Shown: in pieces, positions 1-10,090 of the stretch
Position numbering within the stretch: the first letter of the stretch is position 1
How the letters are laid out: the number at the start of each line of letters is the position of its first letter
Assembly (NCBI GenBank): GCA_013397795.1
Contig: VZTJ01003534.1
Coordinates: forward strand, 604,135 to 668,134
Reading direction: 5' to 3'
Length of the DNA: 64,000 nucleotides
Source: Orthonyx spaldingii
Taxonomy: Eukaryota > Chordata > Aves > Passeriformes > Orthonychidae
Position numbers and translations under genes: made by a program
Notes under the pieces: generated by a model
What the model was told of the DNA's origin: nothing
The model's input: the letters and a program-made list of their open reading frames with translations, nothing else
Database searches by the model: none

Positions 1-1080
1 TGAAGGTAAACAGGGAATGATAAAAACATTCCAGCCTGGCTGCCACAGCGTGATTTGCTGCTTTTCCAGGGAATGCGTGAATGTTTCGGTGACGTGATCC
101 CACAGAGACTGTTCAAGGTTGTGTCACGCCCTGTGCCCAGGTAGCAAAGCACTGGAACAGCTTCCAAACATTGGATGTGAACCTCCATGGCCACGAGAAG
201 TTCCTTTCCATCTGTTGACATGCTCGTAGCTGCAGTTATTGAAATAGGCTCTGGGGACAGGCTTGAAATAATAAAGATTGGTTTGGGGAAGTTGATCAGT
301 CTTGGATGAGAGCTGACAAGGAGAAGCTGCTGCAATTAGAAGTAGCTCGGCTGCCTTGGGGAGATGGAGCCCTGAGCAGCAGCGTTGGCAGGCTCAGTTA
401 TTAATAGAGAGCTCAGCTCTGGGTAAAGGCCCCACGTGAAGCTCTCCCTGTGCCCACATTCTGCCCTTGCTTTTACACCAGACTGAAACCAGTGTGGAGG
501 ACCTGGGGAGACAGAGTTGGGTCTGGGTGGGTCTGATAAATCATGTTGTGTAGTCCATGATTTTATTATTTTTTCATTTGTGTTCGTTGCTACATCATTT
601 CCTTAATTTTCTCAACCAAAAAAATTCACATGCAGACCAGTTTTCTAATTTATTTTGACCCTTACCTCCTCGGGACTGCTGCTCTTTCTCATTGTTTAAT
701 GATACTGGTTTTTTCTTGCTGCCATCTCCCTGCACAGCATAATTAAATACTTGAGTCCTGTGCTTCAAATCAGGGTGTTTTTTCTCTGTGACACAGCACA
801 GTGATCATGAGCAGGTCACGTTCCTGTTGCAGCAGTGCTGGTCCTACTCTCCAGGTTTAATTAAATGCACTGAAATGCACAAGAATATACAGACTGCACC
901 TGGTGTAACTCCACACGACTGACAGAGGGGTGGTAGTAAGAAAAGAAAAGAGTGCTAGGAAGATCAAAATGTGGTTTATTTCTTGCCATTATTATTAAGA
1001 TACGAGGTTCAAGGAGGTAGGCTTGGTTTTCTAGCTGATACATGATTTACCTGGACACAGTCCTGTGCCAGCTGCTGTGG

Positions 1081-1167
1081 GGTGTCCCTGTTTGAGCAGG
1101 GAAGTTGGGGCAGAGGAGCCTCTGTCGTCTTTCCAACCCAACCCACCCTGTGATTCTGTGATTCTGT
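1081..1167 (+). repeat. CR1 LINE fragment, 3' end
   Basis: The stretch reads like the last bases of an avian CR1 3' UTR in sense orientation. It has a GGTGTCCCTG...GAGCAGGG block, then CTTTCCAACCCAACCCA, and ends in two copies of the ATTCTGTG tail repeat. It is diverged and 5' truncated, as most CR1 copies are. It is separate from the CR1 body fragment at 1441, which lies on the wrong side to belong to the same insertion. Confidence 0.8.
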
Positions 1168-1440
1168 AATATCAGAAATGATATTTTGATCTGTACAGTC
1201 TTGAAAGCTGATGCTCAGCAGAGCTGTTGACATGTGACGTGTCCTTGGAGGGCTCCAGGTATTAAATTACCCGACTGTGTCGCTCAGGGCAGGCTCTGAG
1301 TGGTGGCTACATTTTAGTTCAGTTTTCTGGAGTATTTTATATCACAGTGTTAAAAACACAGGGAAATAGGAAAGTGGAAGTTAGAAAGAAGCATAGAAGA
1401 GTAGTTGGAGGAAAACAGGAGAGGACAGGAAGGATGTTGA

Positions 1441-1625
1441 CCTTTTGGAGCAAGTCCAGAGGAGGCCACCAAAATGTTGAGAGGGCTGGAGCCCCTCTCA
1501 TATGAGGAAAGGCTGAGAGAATTGGGATTGTTCAGCCTGGAAAAGAGAATTCTTTGGAGTGGTCTACTTGTGGCCTTCCAGTACCTGAAGGGAACCTGCA
1601 AGAAAGATGGAGAGTCTAGGACTGA
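1441..1625 (+). repeat. CR1 LINE fragment, late ORF2/3' UTR region
   Basis: In sense orientation this matches the familiar CR1 segment in order: 'GGAGCAAGTCCAGAGGAGGCC', 'GAGGGCTGGAGCCCCTCTC', 'TATGAGGAAAGGCTGAGAGA', 'TTCAGCCTGGAAAAGAGAA', 'GGCCTTCCAGTACCTGAAGG'. Both ends are missing (no tail repeat follows), and there are many substitutions, so it is an old remnant with no coding capacity. Confidence 0.88.
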
Positions 1626-4386
1626 AAAGAATTTGACAATATCTTAAGGGTTCCCAAATCAGACAAAAATCTTAGGTCTGTAATTCCCTTTACTGGTCCA
1701 GACAGAAGAGGATAGATAAAATTTTAAAATACAGATGTGAGTATTAAATGTGACATTGACCTTGAGCTATAGAATAAACTTTGCATCGTGAGAGATCTGG
1801 TGTACTTTGTACTTTATTAACATATATCTGTAAACACTATGGGGTCTTGATTGATCTTTGGTATCTAAACATTACATCATAATTAACAACAAATCCAGAA
1901 ATATATTATAAATACATGAAATAATAGTACATTAACCTAAAGAACAGCAATAAATTGCAACGCTTAGCATAAACTTGAAAACCACTAATGGGCCACTGTG
2001 CAGTTTGTTTATATTCTGAGCAGTCGAGAACTCGGCGTAATGTACAGGAACGTGGTGGGGAACAGCACAGCCCAGGGCATAATTTATAGGGGTTTATTCA
2101 TGGACACAGCTGATTTTTTGAAGTCATTTCTGAGACTGCCACAATGAGCATTGTCCTTTCAGCCTGGGCCATGCCTTCTTCCAGTTCTCCTGGAGAGTTA
2201 CGTGCTCCTGCGTGTTGCACAGATGGATTTGTGCTGGTTCAATGTGAGGGTGTTTAATTCATGCCCTTGGAATTGGAAATATTCTCTGAATCACCTCCTT
2301 GAAGGGCCTGTGGTTCTGCTGCTCCTCGTGTGTCTGTGAAAGACAGATGAGGCCATGTTTGACACCAGTGAGCAATAGGTGAATCACGTGTAACAGCAGA
2401 TCCCAAAATACTCTTTGTCACTGCTGAGTAGGGTTTCATAGCCCTGTTCCTATAAATCTTAATTCATTGCACTCTCCTCTGTCAACACTTTTTTCCATGT
2501 TATTACTGAGCATTAAGCCCCTTCTGCCTCTGTGGTTTCAGCCGTGCTTTAGGCAGTCATGGCCTCGATGCCCACTCTGGCTGCAGAGGGTGTTTGTGAG
2601 CGCTGTTTTAAAGAGAGCATTTGGGATTACGGAGTTCCTCACTTTCTTCCTGTAGCTCAGGAATACTTTTTTACTGTGTAATGTTTACACTGAGGAAAAA
2701 AACATCCTGCAGTGATTGTTTCCCAGTCTCCTGGCTGGGCTTGTCATTTGCCAGGGCTGTTGTGTGTAGTTTTTGAAACAACATAACCCTGAGGGTGCCA
2801 ACTGGAAACTGAGTATTAAAGTAGAAACACACATTTCTGTTACACGGTACAGTGAGATGGGATTTTTTTCTCTGTCATCTCATAGGTCTGTTGTAACTGA
2901 AAGTGGCAGTTTCTACACAGTTCCTGTGTTTGGTTTTGACCAGTGGAATGTGGCAGTTTAACAGCAAGTACTGAAATACTCTTGGTGCCATTGTTTTCCC
3001 CTGACTCCTCGCTTCGGGGTATTTTTTATTTTTGAGCCCTTATTAATCCCTGTGGGGTCTCTAATCCTTTCTGAGCAATCTGTTAAGGTGAAACACTTCG
3101 TGAGCAGACTCGGAGCTCTGAGTGCTGTGACTGCAGGTCAGTCAGAGCTGGTTACTGGAAGTGCCCGAGCTGTCAGGTTTTGGGGAGCTCGTTTGGGGAT
3201 GTCACCGGGATTGAAAGGAGCAGGTGTGTAGCGCTGGGTTTTAGTTTATCTCTCTAATGTTGATGAAGCATTTTGTATCGTGACAGTCTGTCAACCAAAT
3301 ATCTTGTCACAAGTCACAAGACTTAAATCCTTTTTTTATCTCCGAGGCTTCAGGGCTCCGTTGGAAACTTGCACTTTGATGAATACTTTGCTGCTTTTGT
3401 CTGGAATAGCTGGAGTGCATTTCTGGAATATTTGTCAAGATTTTATCAGTGTTTACTCCAATTTGAGTACCTAGTGTATTGTAAAACTGGCTTCACTGGA
3501 ATCTTAAAGAATTTTATTTAGTTTTTGCTGTTTAATAATATAATGAAAACTAATCCTTCGTCTATATGTTTGTTTGCCGTGGTAAATCCCACTTGCGTCC
3601 ATGGTTCCTTTTAGTCAGCTTTTACCTTTAAAAACATTTTTGGAAGAATTGTTTTAGGACTTTTTTTTCTCTACGATAAATCATTTTAACCTCGACTACT
3701 TGTTTTCTTGAGTTGTCTGCCAGGACGGGCTTGGAAACAAACTTTAATCTCTCTTTTAAAGCATTCCTTCAGCAACAAGAATTTGCTTTCCATCAAAGCA
3801 TTGTGTAAAGCACACTTAAAAGAGAATTAAATCCTTCTGGACTTCATATCTGAGATCTATGCAAGGAGTAACTGTAGTGGAAAATGTTTAACTGTATTTT
3901 TATATTTGCTTCAAAACTGACCATTTTAAGCTAAAATAAGACTTGTGCCAGGATTTGTCAAAATCAGGCCTAGTAGTGAAATCTCTCTCTTCTCTTCTCA
4001 TCCCTCCCCTTCACCCTTTTTGGGCAATCTCTAAAGATTAAACAAGCAAATACAAAACATGTAATTGAAACAATTTCCCAGCTCTTTTTAGAACCAAATT
4101 CTATTTGAAAACGACACCAAAATCTTGTGGCTTTCGGCAGCACTTTGCAGCATGGTTTGTTTTCACAATCTCAGAATATTTTGAAAAGTACACAAAATTT
4201 GGAACTGTGAGTTACAGTGCAGCTTATAATATACACTGAACACTAAGTTCATCGATAAATGCACCAAAATTCAAGGTGTTCCCTAAAGGTGAGGGATTTT
4301 TTTCTCATTTTTGTGTTTAAGACATGAGCTCTGTGTTGGAGGTGCGCACTCGGTGACTCTATTCCCGCGTGACCCCTGTTTTCCAG

Positions 4387-4651
4387 GTACAGGATATCTC
4401 CTTCAGCCACGACTGCCGCTGGGTGGTGGTCAGCACGCTCCGAGGCACTTCCCATGTTTTCCCCATCAATCCCTACGGAGGCCAGCCCTGTGTGAGGACC
4501 CACATGTCCCCACGGGTGGTCAATCGCATGAGCCGCTTCCAGAAGAGCGCGGGGCTGGAGGAGATCGAGCAGGAGCTGACGTCGAAGCAGGGAGGACGCT
4601 GCAGCCCCGTGCCCGGCCTGTCAAGCAGCCCCTCTGGCTCACCTCTCCATG
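4387..4651 (+). CDS. BCAS3: BCAS3 exon: late propeller blade and polar loop (phase 0 in, phase 1 out)
   Basis: This 265-nt exon encodes 88 residues plus the first base of a glycine codon. It starts with VQDISFSHDCRWVVVSTLRG, a WD40/PROPPIN-type blade in which a 'FSHD..W..VSTLRGTSHVFPI' core forms two beta strands. It continues into NPYGGQPCVRTHMSPRVVNR and a charged, then Ser/Pro/Gly-rich loop ending SGSPLHG. I recognise the whole stretch as BCAS3; it is nearly identical to the human protein as I remember it. The acceptor is cctgttttccag before 4387 and the donor is gtaaat at 4652. The phase-1 end fits the exon at 19929. BCAS3 is a PROPPIN-like beta-propeller protein linked to autophagosome membranes (with PHAF1/C16orf70), to cytoskeleton and cell polarity, and to oestrogen-responsive transcription. 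The exon belongs roughly to residues 410-500 of the long isoform (position estimated from the C-terminal end). Confidence 0.97.
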
Positions 4652-6657
4652 GTAAATCCACTTTTTTCCTTTCTTTCCATCGTGAAGAAACTATGAATTT
4701 CATAAAATATTTGTGCAAAAACGTGTGATGTATGCAGATACTGCAGGAATGAGCCAAGGTGGAAACACTTCAGAAAGACAAGTCTTGCAGCTTACTTGAG
4801 TAAACGATGCTGTCACGGGTGTGTTAATAATTTCCACTCTAAACTGAAAGTTTGGAGGTCTTTAGGTTTCAAGTTTTGTTTCCATCTAGCACACAGTCAG
4901 TAAACTGGTCTATATTCAAAGAATTTTGTTGCCTGAAATTCTCATTGCTCGTCGGCCTTGATGAGCATGAAGCACATTTGGATATCTACAATAAGTACTA
5001 CTCAAGGAGAAATGTGGGAACAAGGCAGTGGGAAGCTGATGGCACAGATTCTTGTCCACTCTTTTTGTGTGTGTGGGAACAATGTGACAAATAATGTGCA
5101 AAGTTAAAAAGTCTGTATGAACTGAACTGTCCATCCTGCTCTTGTAATGGACATGCTTTGGAGAAACTCAAAGGATGTGAAGGGGAGCCTCAAAAAATGT
5201 TCAAAAATTATCAATGTCACAGCTTTTCCAGTTTTGTCTTTTCTTTCAGCCCTCCTCTTTCGTGAGGTCTGTGCTAGAAGCTGTTTTGTTTGCATGCAGG
5301 ATTTGCTGCTTCCTTATGGCTCCTTTCTGTTAGGAGTAAGTCACAAGTTCCGTGGAAGTGGAAGTTTGAATAGCAGTTTGTTTGGGGTAGCCACCCTTTT
5401 CCAGTCTGAGAGTATTAAAAATGGTCAGGAACAGTCCCTCTTCCCTAATTATGAGCAGGATTAGGAGCGCTTGTGAAAGCCCAACTCTGTGCTGGGCTTG
5501 CTGCTATAGAGAGAACCTTTGTGGCATTTCTGAATCAAAGGAACTGCTTTATGACTTGGTGATTATTAAGGGAACCAGACTTGTCTCAGAAGCAGCCTCT
5601 GTATTTTCGCCTTTCTTTGGACTTCTCTGAACAAAGGTTTGTGCGTGGCTGTTCTGGAGCCATCCTCTTCTGCCTGGAGCCACTGGAAGGCACCCAAAAC
5701 GTGCTCTGAACTTTCTTCCTCCTTGGAGACAGTTGTGTATCTGCCATTTTGCTTCCTCTCATCTCTGTACAGCAGCTGAGCCTGAAACAGGCTGGGGAGT
5801 GCTCTAAAGGTTTGCTATGGCACATCCAACCCCTTTTAACTGTGGACATCATGGCGAGGGGAGGAAGGAGCTGTCAATTTGTGTGGCTCTCACCCAGCCA
5901 ATTCTATTTTCTGTCAAGGGAAATAGCAGTAAGTCATTGCCTTTACAGCACTCTGAGGTACATTTGAAGTTTTGAATAGATTTGACACTTTTAAAAAAGA
6001 AGAATCAGCAGTTTCAGGATGCTCAGTGGTGGAGGTAGGAGACAGGCATGCATGGACGAGCTACTGAGAGAGAAGGAGCAGCTTTTAGGGCAGTGTCTCA
6101 AGAGTTCTGAGGCTTCAGTTTGCAAATGTCTGTCTTAAAAGATAATAAATCAGATTTCTTTTCAAGATCTCTGTGCAGTCATCACTGCTGGAAAATTAGC
6201 TCTGTTTAAACAATCAGCTCCAGTGGAAGTCTGCACATGGGTGCTGAGAATTAAGGCAGGAAGGTGACTTCGATTCCTGGAGGACTTCACACAGTGCTCA
6301 TCACTTCCTCGGTGCAGAAGTTGGACACATGCTATAACTGTGTGTTGGTAACTTGCAAAACTTCTTATGAACATTTTCCATGAGAAATCTGTGGGGACTG
6401 TGTACAGGAGTTAGCAGAGATATCTTTAAAAAATTAGGAAAAAAGATAAAATAGTTTTGTTTGAAAGAGTCCATTTGGTAAAATACTGTAATATTTTCAG
6501 TAATTTTATTGCTGCTTTTTCATTTCAGTAACCTTTCAGTTCCCCTGGCTGAAGGCAGGCAGGATATTGAACCCTATTCTAAGCTTTTTATAAAAAGCCA
6601 TTTATCATCAACTTGTAAAAAAACCCTGAAGTTCAGAGCGACTTTCAGCAGAGGGAT

Positions 6658-6673
6658 TGTGTGTGTGTGTGTG
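6658..6673 (+). repeat. (TG)8 dinucleotide repeat
   Basis: Eight uninterrupted TG units lie in an intron. It is a short microsatellite with no other evident role. Confidence 0.9.
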
Positions 6674-9164
6674 GCAGCAGGATTAGCCAGAGACCGATGA
6701 TTATTTTAATTTGTGAGCTAAGATGTGTTTACTCAGATTGTAACAGCTCCTTACCATATTGTAATGTTAAATTATTGTTGTTTGGAGGAGTCACGGCAGT
6801 CTGGTGACAGAAGTGTAAACGAGTACTCGAAACAGAAAAGAGCAGTTCTGGGTTTAATTCTTTGCTTTTCTTCCAACTCGCCCTGCAGCCCTTGGTGAAT
6901 TTTATTCAGCGGGGTTTGTCTGTCAGCTTTCTGCTGTGTGACAACAGTAATAATCTCTGTGTCCCCCGTGCGTGGAATGACTTTAATTTTGTAGCTTTCT
7001 TCAAGAAGAATAACCGTTATGTTCCTTAATCACCCCTCCAAGTGCAGCCGATTATAATGGAAATAAAGCCAAAGCCCGTGTCCTGGAGAGCACCCTTGCT
7101 CTGGGACAAGGTGTTGATTAAGTGACTGGTTCAGAGAAGCTTGTGGCAAACTGGAGGATTTTTCTGTGTGGGGTCATGTCATCACGATTTTCCTCTTACA
7201 TCTTTTCCAATCTAGAAAATTTTCAGTAAACCCTAAGTTTAAAAAAACCCCTGCTGTTTTATCCTTCTGCTGATATTCCTTTTGCATTACAAAATTGCTA
7301 CAACCTTAGGCCAAAAGACTGCACTGGCTTATCTTCCCTTTTGATTAGCGATTGTAACTTATTGATGGTAACTGGTGATTAGCTTTTGTTCTTGTAAATA
7401 TTTTCAGAGTTCGGGCTCTGTCATATTTTTCTCACTTGCTTTTTGCCTCCTGGTTTCAAAATGAAACTGTTTGCTGTGTATATAGTAGCAAGGCAATCTA
7501 TTTACATGGTGTTGGAGCACCCCAGGACTGTTTACCCACACAATGTCAGCCTTTACTGGGGGTAGGGATGATTTCATCTCCAAATGAATCATTGTTTGGC
7601 TTTGTTCTTTTCAGCAGAATGAAGTAAACTGTTAAATAGAGGATGATAAAGAGAGATTTCCTTTGCACCTTTTATAGCCGGCAGAGATTTTGTTTGGGCT
7701 GTTCTGTCTGTTAATCCAGCGAGGTTGTATTTTTGTCATTCCCTTGGATTGCCAGAGTGTGTTGTCAGGAATATCTGAGTTATGTTGGGATCCTTTTATG
7801 GGCTTTTACTATTATAAGGCTATTACAACATCGGTTGGTTGTTGGGGTGAACATTAGGGTGAAATACGGCCTTAGGTGACCATTTTACTCGTATAAAATT
7901 GGGTTTATGGTCCTTACCTGTCTCACAGGTACACCATAAGGATTAAGGGGTGAGTAGTTAAAGCAGAACTATGTCCTTGGTGCAAACATCTTGTTCTCTT
8001 CAGGACACCAGCATGTGAACAGCAAGGAGTATTTAGCTGTAAAAATGTAATGCTTTACTTGGAAGGTTGAAAACTACATATAACTCCAATTATTTTAATT
8101 CTGCAAATTAAAATGTACAGAATGCTAGTAATTCTTGCACCACCAGTAAGTGAAATAAAGTCTGTAGCTCTGGTCACAGGTTTTCTCTGTTGTTGGCTAC
8201 AGGAATTTCTAGTACCAGAACAAATAATAATCCAGTAAATTAACATTGGATCTACAGCTACACATCCACACCTACTAAAAATATTCCATAATAATATGAT
8301 ACTCTCTATATTTGTCTTGCATTTCATTGGGGATTGAAGTATTTATTTATTTGCCAAAAAACTGTTCATAGTATGCTGTGGTTCTGTTTCACATTTAATA
8401 CCGATGCTGAGATGGAGTATATAAATTTAGAATTACGAAAAAACCATGTTATTCTTGATACAGAGCATTCAGGCTTGTATTTATCTCTTTATAAATATTT
8501 TAGTATGGCACGTTTTTCATTGCAAAATCTTTTCTAAGTTTAAAAATCAGAAGGTTTTCTCTCCCTTTTCCTTCATTTGTCACAATCGCAACATGATTTA
8601 AATACAAGCATAAAACTGGAAGTTTGATAAACATGCAGCCTGAGATGCTTTACATATTTTCACGTTACTTTTCACTATTTCCCAGAGTGAAACTCCTTTT
8701 ACTAGAAGAATTCTTATGGGAAAGCAGAGTTGAAAGGACTGACATCATCAGCCCTTCCTGAAAAACAGATTGGTTTCCTTTAAGTAACACTCACTTAAGA
8801 AACCACCTATTTAGAGAGAGGCAGACAAAAATAGTTTCAAAGAAAATTAACTGTATAATAACTTAAAGCACTGGAGGGCAGTTCCGTAACGGAATTTAAC
8901 ACGAAACGCTGTGAACACGAGCTGAAAACAGTTCTTGGAAAACTCTCTATTAACTTTAATTTTTCTCTTTGTAGCGTATCACGATAGAAAGAAACAGTTT
9001 GCGTGGAAACAGCAAAGCAAGCTGCAGCATCGCCCCGCGTTGTTTTAACGTGCTTTTCACATTTCTATCTGTGTCATTGTCGTGTTTCTCCACAGCGTCA
9101 CACCCGGCTCCTTTTTTATTTAAGCGTCGTTTCAGATAATTTGAAGTAATTCCTTTTGCAGCTC

Positions 9165-9306
9165 CGTTTTTTAGCGCAGGTTTCGTCCCGGCCGCGCCGG
9201 CTCCCTCAGCGCTCCCGCCTCTGCCCGCCGCGGCCTGCAGGGGGCGCCCTCCCCCCGGCCATGGCGCCTCAGGCGGGGCCGGCCCCGAGCGGGACCTGGC
9301 GTGGAA
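9165..9306. promoter_or_regulatory. Small intronic CpG-dense island with CTCF-like site
   Basis: About twenty CpG dinucleotides fall within about 140 bases, in an intron that is otherwise AT-rich and CpG-poor. The block contains CCTGCAGGGGGCGC at 9234-9247, which fits the CTCF core consensus CCASYAGRKGGCRS at 13 of 14 positions by eye. It is shorter than the usual 200-bp CpG-island threshold. An enhancer, insulator or minor promoter role is inference. No coding exon of BCAS3 is expected here. Confidence 0.5.
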
Positions 9307-9456
9307 GTAACACGGACAAATGGTGGCGGTGAGGATAAAACCCTCTCTTTCCCACCGGTGCGGACACTGAGCTGCTCCTATAAGCATCATCAATATTAAT
9401 TTATTTGCAAATATAGAACCTCTGCATTCGCTGTGCCGCCTGAAGCACCGAGCGAC

Positions 9457-9516
9457 TCTCTTCACGCCCTCACCTGAAGTTTCTCTTCACACCCTCACCT
9501 GAAGTTTCTCTTCACA
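9457..9516 (+). repeat. 25-bp tandem duplication (2.4 copies)
   Basis: The unit TCTCTTCAC(G/A)CCCTCACCTGAAGTT occurs at 9457-9481 and 9482-9506 with one difference, followed by a 10-base partial third copy. It lies just downstream of the CpG-dense island. It looks like a recent local duplication. Confidence 0.9.
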
Positions 9517-9587
9517 GTTTTAAGGCAGTTGGGAAAAAAACCAAAATTAATTTCCCTGGTGAGAATTTTCTGCTAGTGACTTTTAGA

Positions 9588-9608
9588 GACCATTCTGTGA
9601 TTCTGTGC
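9588..9608 (+). repeat. Possible CR1 tail remnant
   Basis: The bases ACCATTCTGTGATTCTGTG match the end and tail repeat of avian CR1 in sense orientation, but no preceding CR1 body can be recognised. It may be an isolated truncated insertion or chance. Confidence 0.4.
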
Positions 9609-10011
9609 TGATTCTTTCTTTCTGGAGCAGTCTCCCAGTGGTGGCGATGGAAATGCCCAGAGCAAGCCCAGGTCCCACACGTAGGGCTGGGAGTAGAGGT
9701 GGGAAGGGCTGGAATTACCAGTTTGGGAACTGGTCAGCATCTTACTGGGTCTAAGAGAGCTGTGTTTAGTGTGTTTTAGCTGCCTTTTCTTCCCCCCCTC
9801 CATTTTTTTGTAATGGGTAGGGAATCAGTGGAGTGAAAGAAGTGGGTGGTGTATTTTGGATAGTTTCTGAAAGTGGAAGGAAAAGACCCATTCCCTTCAG
9901 ATAAGTAGGGAAGTAGACTGATAAATTTTGTCACAAGGGAAGTTCGTGTCTGTACATCAAGTATTTCAGAAGCAGGTTTTTGTAAACAGCATAGATCAAA
10001 GACTGAGGCAA

Positions 10012-10090
10012 ATACATTTGAAAGAGAAGTTTCAAATATTCAAATTTTCAAATATTCAAATATACATTTGAAAGAGAAGTTTCAAGTATT
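10012..10090 (+). repeat. Imperfect tandem duplication, 50-bp period
   Basis: A 29-base segment beginning ATACATTTGAAAGAGAAGTT occurs at 10012-10040 and again at 10062-10090 with one difference. The two copies are separated by an AT-rich CAAATTTT/CAAATATT run that itself consists of short repeats. No function is suggested. Confidence 0.88.

Larger units (their letters stand above)
1..4386 (+). other. BCAS3: BCAS3 intron (3' part, upstream of first visible exon)
   Basis: No coding block continuing BCAS3 is visible here. The stretch ends in a pyrimidine-rich tract and AG directly before the exon at 4387, so it is the 3' part of an intron whose start lies outside the window. It holds two CR1 LINE fragments (1081-1167 and 1441-1625) and otherwise AT-rich unique sequence. 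The open frames in it are short and resemble no protein I know. Confidence 0.85.

Noticed and set aside
8956..9465. A 169-codon open frame on the - strand, the longest in the window
   Set aside because: It runs across the CpG-dense island, where stop codons are rare by composition. Its product is a mix of Ala/Gly/Pro-rich and unrelated segments, it resembles no protein I know, and it lies antisense in a BCAS3 intron.
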